34,270 nucleotides of DNA from positions 1-34,270 of the forward strand of contig JAADFU010000024.1 in assembly GCA_013152715.1 (NCBI GenBank), in the 5' to 3' direction. The stretch is from Calditrichota bacterium (GTDB taxonomy: Bacteria; Zhuqueibacterota; Zhuqueibacteria; Thermofontimicrobiales; Thermofontimicrobiaceae). This document shows positions 32,370 through 34,270 of the stretch, piece after piece. The notes below the pieces were generated by a model. That model ran no database searches and had not been told where the DNA came from. It saw nothing but the letters and a program-made list of their open reading frames with translations. The stretch's first letter is position 1. Each line of letters begins with the position of its first letter. The translations under genes were made by a program, and so were the position numbers.

Positions 32370-32412
32370 TTACAATAATTAAATATTTCTGACAAACGGA
32401 GGTAACCCACCA

Positions 32413-33597
32413 TTGGATTTATTTGAAAAAGCTTACAGAGACTCGCGAGCTGAAGATGCGAAGGCGGAAGGTTATTACCCTTATTTTAAAGCCATTCAAT
32501 CCGGCGCGGGTTCGACAGTAATGATAGACGGCAAAAAATTCATTATGATCGGATCCAATAATTATCTGGGATTGACGCAGGACCCGCGCATCAAAAAAGC
32601 CGCTGTCGATGCCATGGAGAAATTCGGTTCCGGGTGTACCGGATCGCGATTTTTGAACGGGACTCTCATTTTGCATGAGGAGTTAGAAGCCAAATTGGCT
32701 GATTTTATGCGCAAAGAAGCCGCGCTGGTTTTTTCCACCGGATTTCAAACCAACCAGGGGACAATTTCTTCCATCGTGGGCAAAAGCGATCTCATTTTTG
32801 GCGACAAAGAAAATCACGCCAGCATTGTTGACGGCTGCCGGCTGTCCTTCGGAAAAAACTACAAATATCGCCACAACGACGCGGCTGATCTGGAGCGCTT
32901 GCTCAAAATGCACAACGATCACAGCGGCGGAAAACTGATCGTCTCCGACGGCGTTTTCAGCATGGGCGGTGACATTGTCAACTTGCCGGAATTGATCAAA
33001 TTGAAAAAGAAATACGGCGCGCGCTTGATGATCGACGACGCTCACTCCTGCGGCGTGCTGGGCAAACACGGCAGAGGAACTTCCGAGTATTTTGACATGG
33101 AAGACGACGTGGACCTGGTCATGGGAACTTTCAGCAAATCTTTTGCTTCGCTCGGCGGTTTTATCGCCGGAGAAAAGAAGGTCGTGGAATTCATCAAACA
33201 CACGGCTCGCGCGCTGATTTTTTCCGCGAGTATGCCGCCGTCCGCAGTCGCTACAGTGAGCAAGGCGCTGGACATTCTGAAATCGGAACCGGAACGTCTG
33301 GAAAAACTACACTACAATGCGGAGAAAATGCGCAAGGCTTACAATGAGATGGGCTTTAACACCGGGAACTCGCAAACGCCAATCATTCCCATCATCATCG
33401 GCGACGACATGAAAACTTTCGGTTTCTGGAAATTACTCTATGAAAACGGGATTTTTTCCAATCCAGTGATCAGCCCGGCCGTCGAGCCCGGCAATGCGCT
33501 GCTACGAACAAGCTACATGGCAACGCACACCGAAGAAGAGTTGGATCAGGTGCTTGATATTTTTTACAAATTAGGAAAACAATTTCAATTGATTTAA
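32413..33597 (+). CDS. spt: Serine palmitoyltransferase-like PLP enzyme (alpha-oxoamine synthase)
   Basis: A 394-residue PLP-dependent class II aminotransferase-fold enzyme. The Schiff-base lysine is Lys242 in GTFSKSFASLGGF. The PLP-ring residues are His135 in ENHAS, and Asp208 and His211 in DDAHS. The sequence and length match the soluble homodimeric serine palmitoyltransferases of Bacteroidetes and relatives, which condense serine with an acyl-thioester to 3-ketosphinganine. The same family includes KBL (glycine C-acetyltransferase), BioF and HemA; the sphingolipid assignment rests on overall resemblance and the neighbouring reductase and GNAT-like genes. The start is a TTG with GGAGGT nine bases upstream. 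It follows a near-consensus promoter. Confidence 0.85.
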   Translation: MDLFEKAYRDSRAEDAKAEGYYPYFKAIQSGAGSTVMIDGKKFIMIGSNNYLGLTQDPRIKKAAVDAMEKFGSGCTGSRFLNGTLILHEELEAKLADFMRKEAALVFSTGFQTNQGTISSIVGKSDLIFGDKENHASIVDGCRLSFGKNYKYRHNDAADLERLLKMHNDHSGGKLIVSDGVFSMGGDIVNLPELIKLKKKYGARLMIDDAHSCGVLGKHGRGTSEYFDMEDDVDLVMGTFSKSFASLGGFIAGEKKVVEFIKHTARALIFSASMPPSAVATVSKALDILKSEPERLEKLHYNAEKMRKAYNEMGFNTGNSQTPIIPIIIGDDMKTFGFWKLLYENGIFSNPVISPAVEPGNALLRTSYMATHTEEELDQVLDIFYKLGKQFQLI

Positions 33598-33643
33598 GTG
33601 CTGAAATGCGTTCTTATTCAAAAATTTTTCCCTCACATCTTTT

Positions 33644-33696
33644 GACACCTGTCTGAAATTAGCGTCATGCAATAAATTTGACGCCCGGGCAGGTGT
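33644..33696 (+). other. Nested inverted repeats between spt and the GNAT-like gene
   Basis: The outer pair is ACACCTG (33645-33651) with CAGGTGT (33690-33696). The inner pair is GCGTCA (33662-33667) with TGACGC (33679-33684). A T-rich stretch follows. It could be a partial terminator or attenuator, or an mRNA-processing or stabilising structure between two co-transcribed genes. Downstream, AAGGAG leads into the next ATG. Confidence 0.5.
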
Positions 33697-33724
33697 TTCA
33701 TTTTCAGCCAAAAGGAGCATGCGC

Positions 33725-34270
33725 ATGAACAATAAGAACATTGAAATCACCAAAGTGCAAAGCAAACGCGATGTGAAGCAGTTTGTTACTTTCCCCTGGA
33801 AAATCTACAAAAATGACGCAGTCTGGGTGCCGCCGCTCATTTCACAACAAAAAGAGATGCTGGACAAAGCCAAACATCCTTTTTTCGAACACTCTGACGC
33901 TGATTTTTATCTGGCGCGCCGCGGCAAAGAAATTGTCGGCACTGTCGCCACCATCATTAACAACCGCCACAATGAAGTGCACAACGAAAACGTTGGCTTC
34001 TTTGGTTTTTTTGAAACGATCGAAGATTACTCGGTAGCAAAGGCGCTGTTAGATCACGTCATGAATTGGGCAAAAGAAAAGAAATTTGACGCGGTGAAAG
34101 GCCCGGAAAGTTTTTCCCAGAACGAAGTCTGCGGCTTGCTCATTGACGGCTTCGACACGCCGCCGGTGATCTTGATGGCGCACAACCCGCCGTATTATCA
34201 GGATTTCATTGAAAAATATGGTTTCACGAAAGCCATGGATCTCTGGGCCTGGTACATGGACGCCAACAAC
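33725..34270 (+). CDS. GNAT-superfamily-like acyltransferase, N-terminal part (bacterial ceramide synthase candidate)
   Basis: An open frame of 182 codons that runs off the window. AAGGAG lies seven bases before the ATG. Near the N-terminus it has FVTFPWKIYKNDAVWVPPL, then a GNAT-like fold with EIVGTVATIINNRHNE and VGFFGFFE, and later VKGPESFSQNEVCGLLIDGF and a PPYYQDFIEKYGF segment. This family of conserved proteins with an N-acyltransferase fold often lies near serine palmitoyltransferase genes. The Caulobacter ceramide synthase bCerS is a GNAT-type acyltransferase, so an N-acylation step on the sphingoid base is plausible. It is probably co-transcribed with spt (127-base gap with nested inverted repeats). 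The C-terminus is not in the window. Confidence 0.75.
   Translation, partial: MNNKNIEITKVQSKRDVKQFVTFPWKIYKNDAVWVPPLISQQKEMLDKAKHPFFEHSDADFYLARRGKEIVGTVATIINNRHNEVHNENVGFFGFFETIEDYSVAKALLDHVMNWAKEKKFDAVKGPESFSQNEVCGLLIDGFDTPPVILMAHNPPYYQDFIEKYGFTKAMDLWAWYMDANN

Larger units (their letters stand above)
32085..32412. other. Divergent intergenic region between reductase and serine palmitoyltransferase genes
   Basis: About 330 bases. They hold the strong spt promoter (32341-32369), a weak candidate promoter for the reductase (32277-32305), a 14-15-base direct repeat (32249 and 32310) and two inverted repeats (32177-32190 and 32191-32216). Overall AT-rich. No gene seen. Confidence 0.6.

Noticed and set aside
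32683-33201. A 172-codon minus-strand frame opposite spt
   Set aside because: Antisense shadow of a conserved PLP enzyme; the translation is rich in His/Val/Phe with no recognised domain.

Overview
The window looks like a chromosomal segment of a Gram-negative, didermic bacterium, most likely an uncultured lineage of the FCB superphylum (Calditrichota/KSB1-like). This is inferred from gene content: a Bacteroidetes-style serine palmitoyltransferase, a YbeY whose third metal-ligand His is replaced by Asp, ParAB next to a bactofilin, many periplasmic TPR/LysM proteins, and AT-rich intergenic DNA with TTGACA/TATATT-like promoters. No RNA genes, CRISPR arrays, insertion sequences or phage genes were seen. 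Almost everything up to about 32.1 kb is on the minus strand; the last 1.9 kb is on the plus strand.

Layout, left to right. 1-328: the first codons of a sugar-type ABC ATPase and a disrupted radical-SAM N-terminus. 401-1555: a multi-spanning membrane protein with its own promoter and terminator. 1764-6854: a conserved housekeeping operon, phoH > pgpH-type HD hydrolase (c-di-AMP) > ybeY > corC-type transporter. 7247-8411: a small coiled-coil lipoprotein and a secreted coiled-coil/LysM protein, bounded by a strong promoter and terminator. 8588-10372: aspS.

10615-21662: the most striking unit, an 11-kb seven-gene operon. It encodes two very large exported TPR proteins (969 and 1553 aa), a small exported basic-tailed protein, one MotA/TolQ/ExbB subunit, two ExbD/TolR subunits and a TonB/AgmX-like protein. 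It has a promoter at about 21.9 kb and a terminator at 10.56-10.59 kb. The one-ExbB plus two-ExbD plus AgmX-like plus TPR composition recalls the Myxococcus Agl/Glt trans-envelope motor. One of the two ExbD proteins has Asn where the proton-carrying Asp should be.

22617-25584: parA > parB > M23 peptidase > bactofilin, linking chromosome segregation to cell-wall and cytoskeletal functions. 25926-29271: a four-gene flavin/iron-sulfur dehydrogenase complex resembling HcnABC and dye-linked proline/D-amino-acid dehydrogenases. 29694-30140: a membrane-anchored LysM protein. 30383-32084: an epimerase-like reductase, a Mut7-C RNase-like protein and a small unknown. 32413-34270: serine palmitoyltransferase and a GNAT-like protein cut by the window end. 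With the divergent reductase these form a plausible bacterial ceramide pathway.
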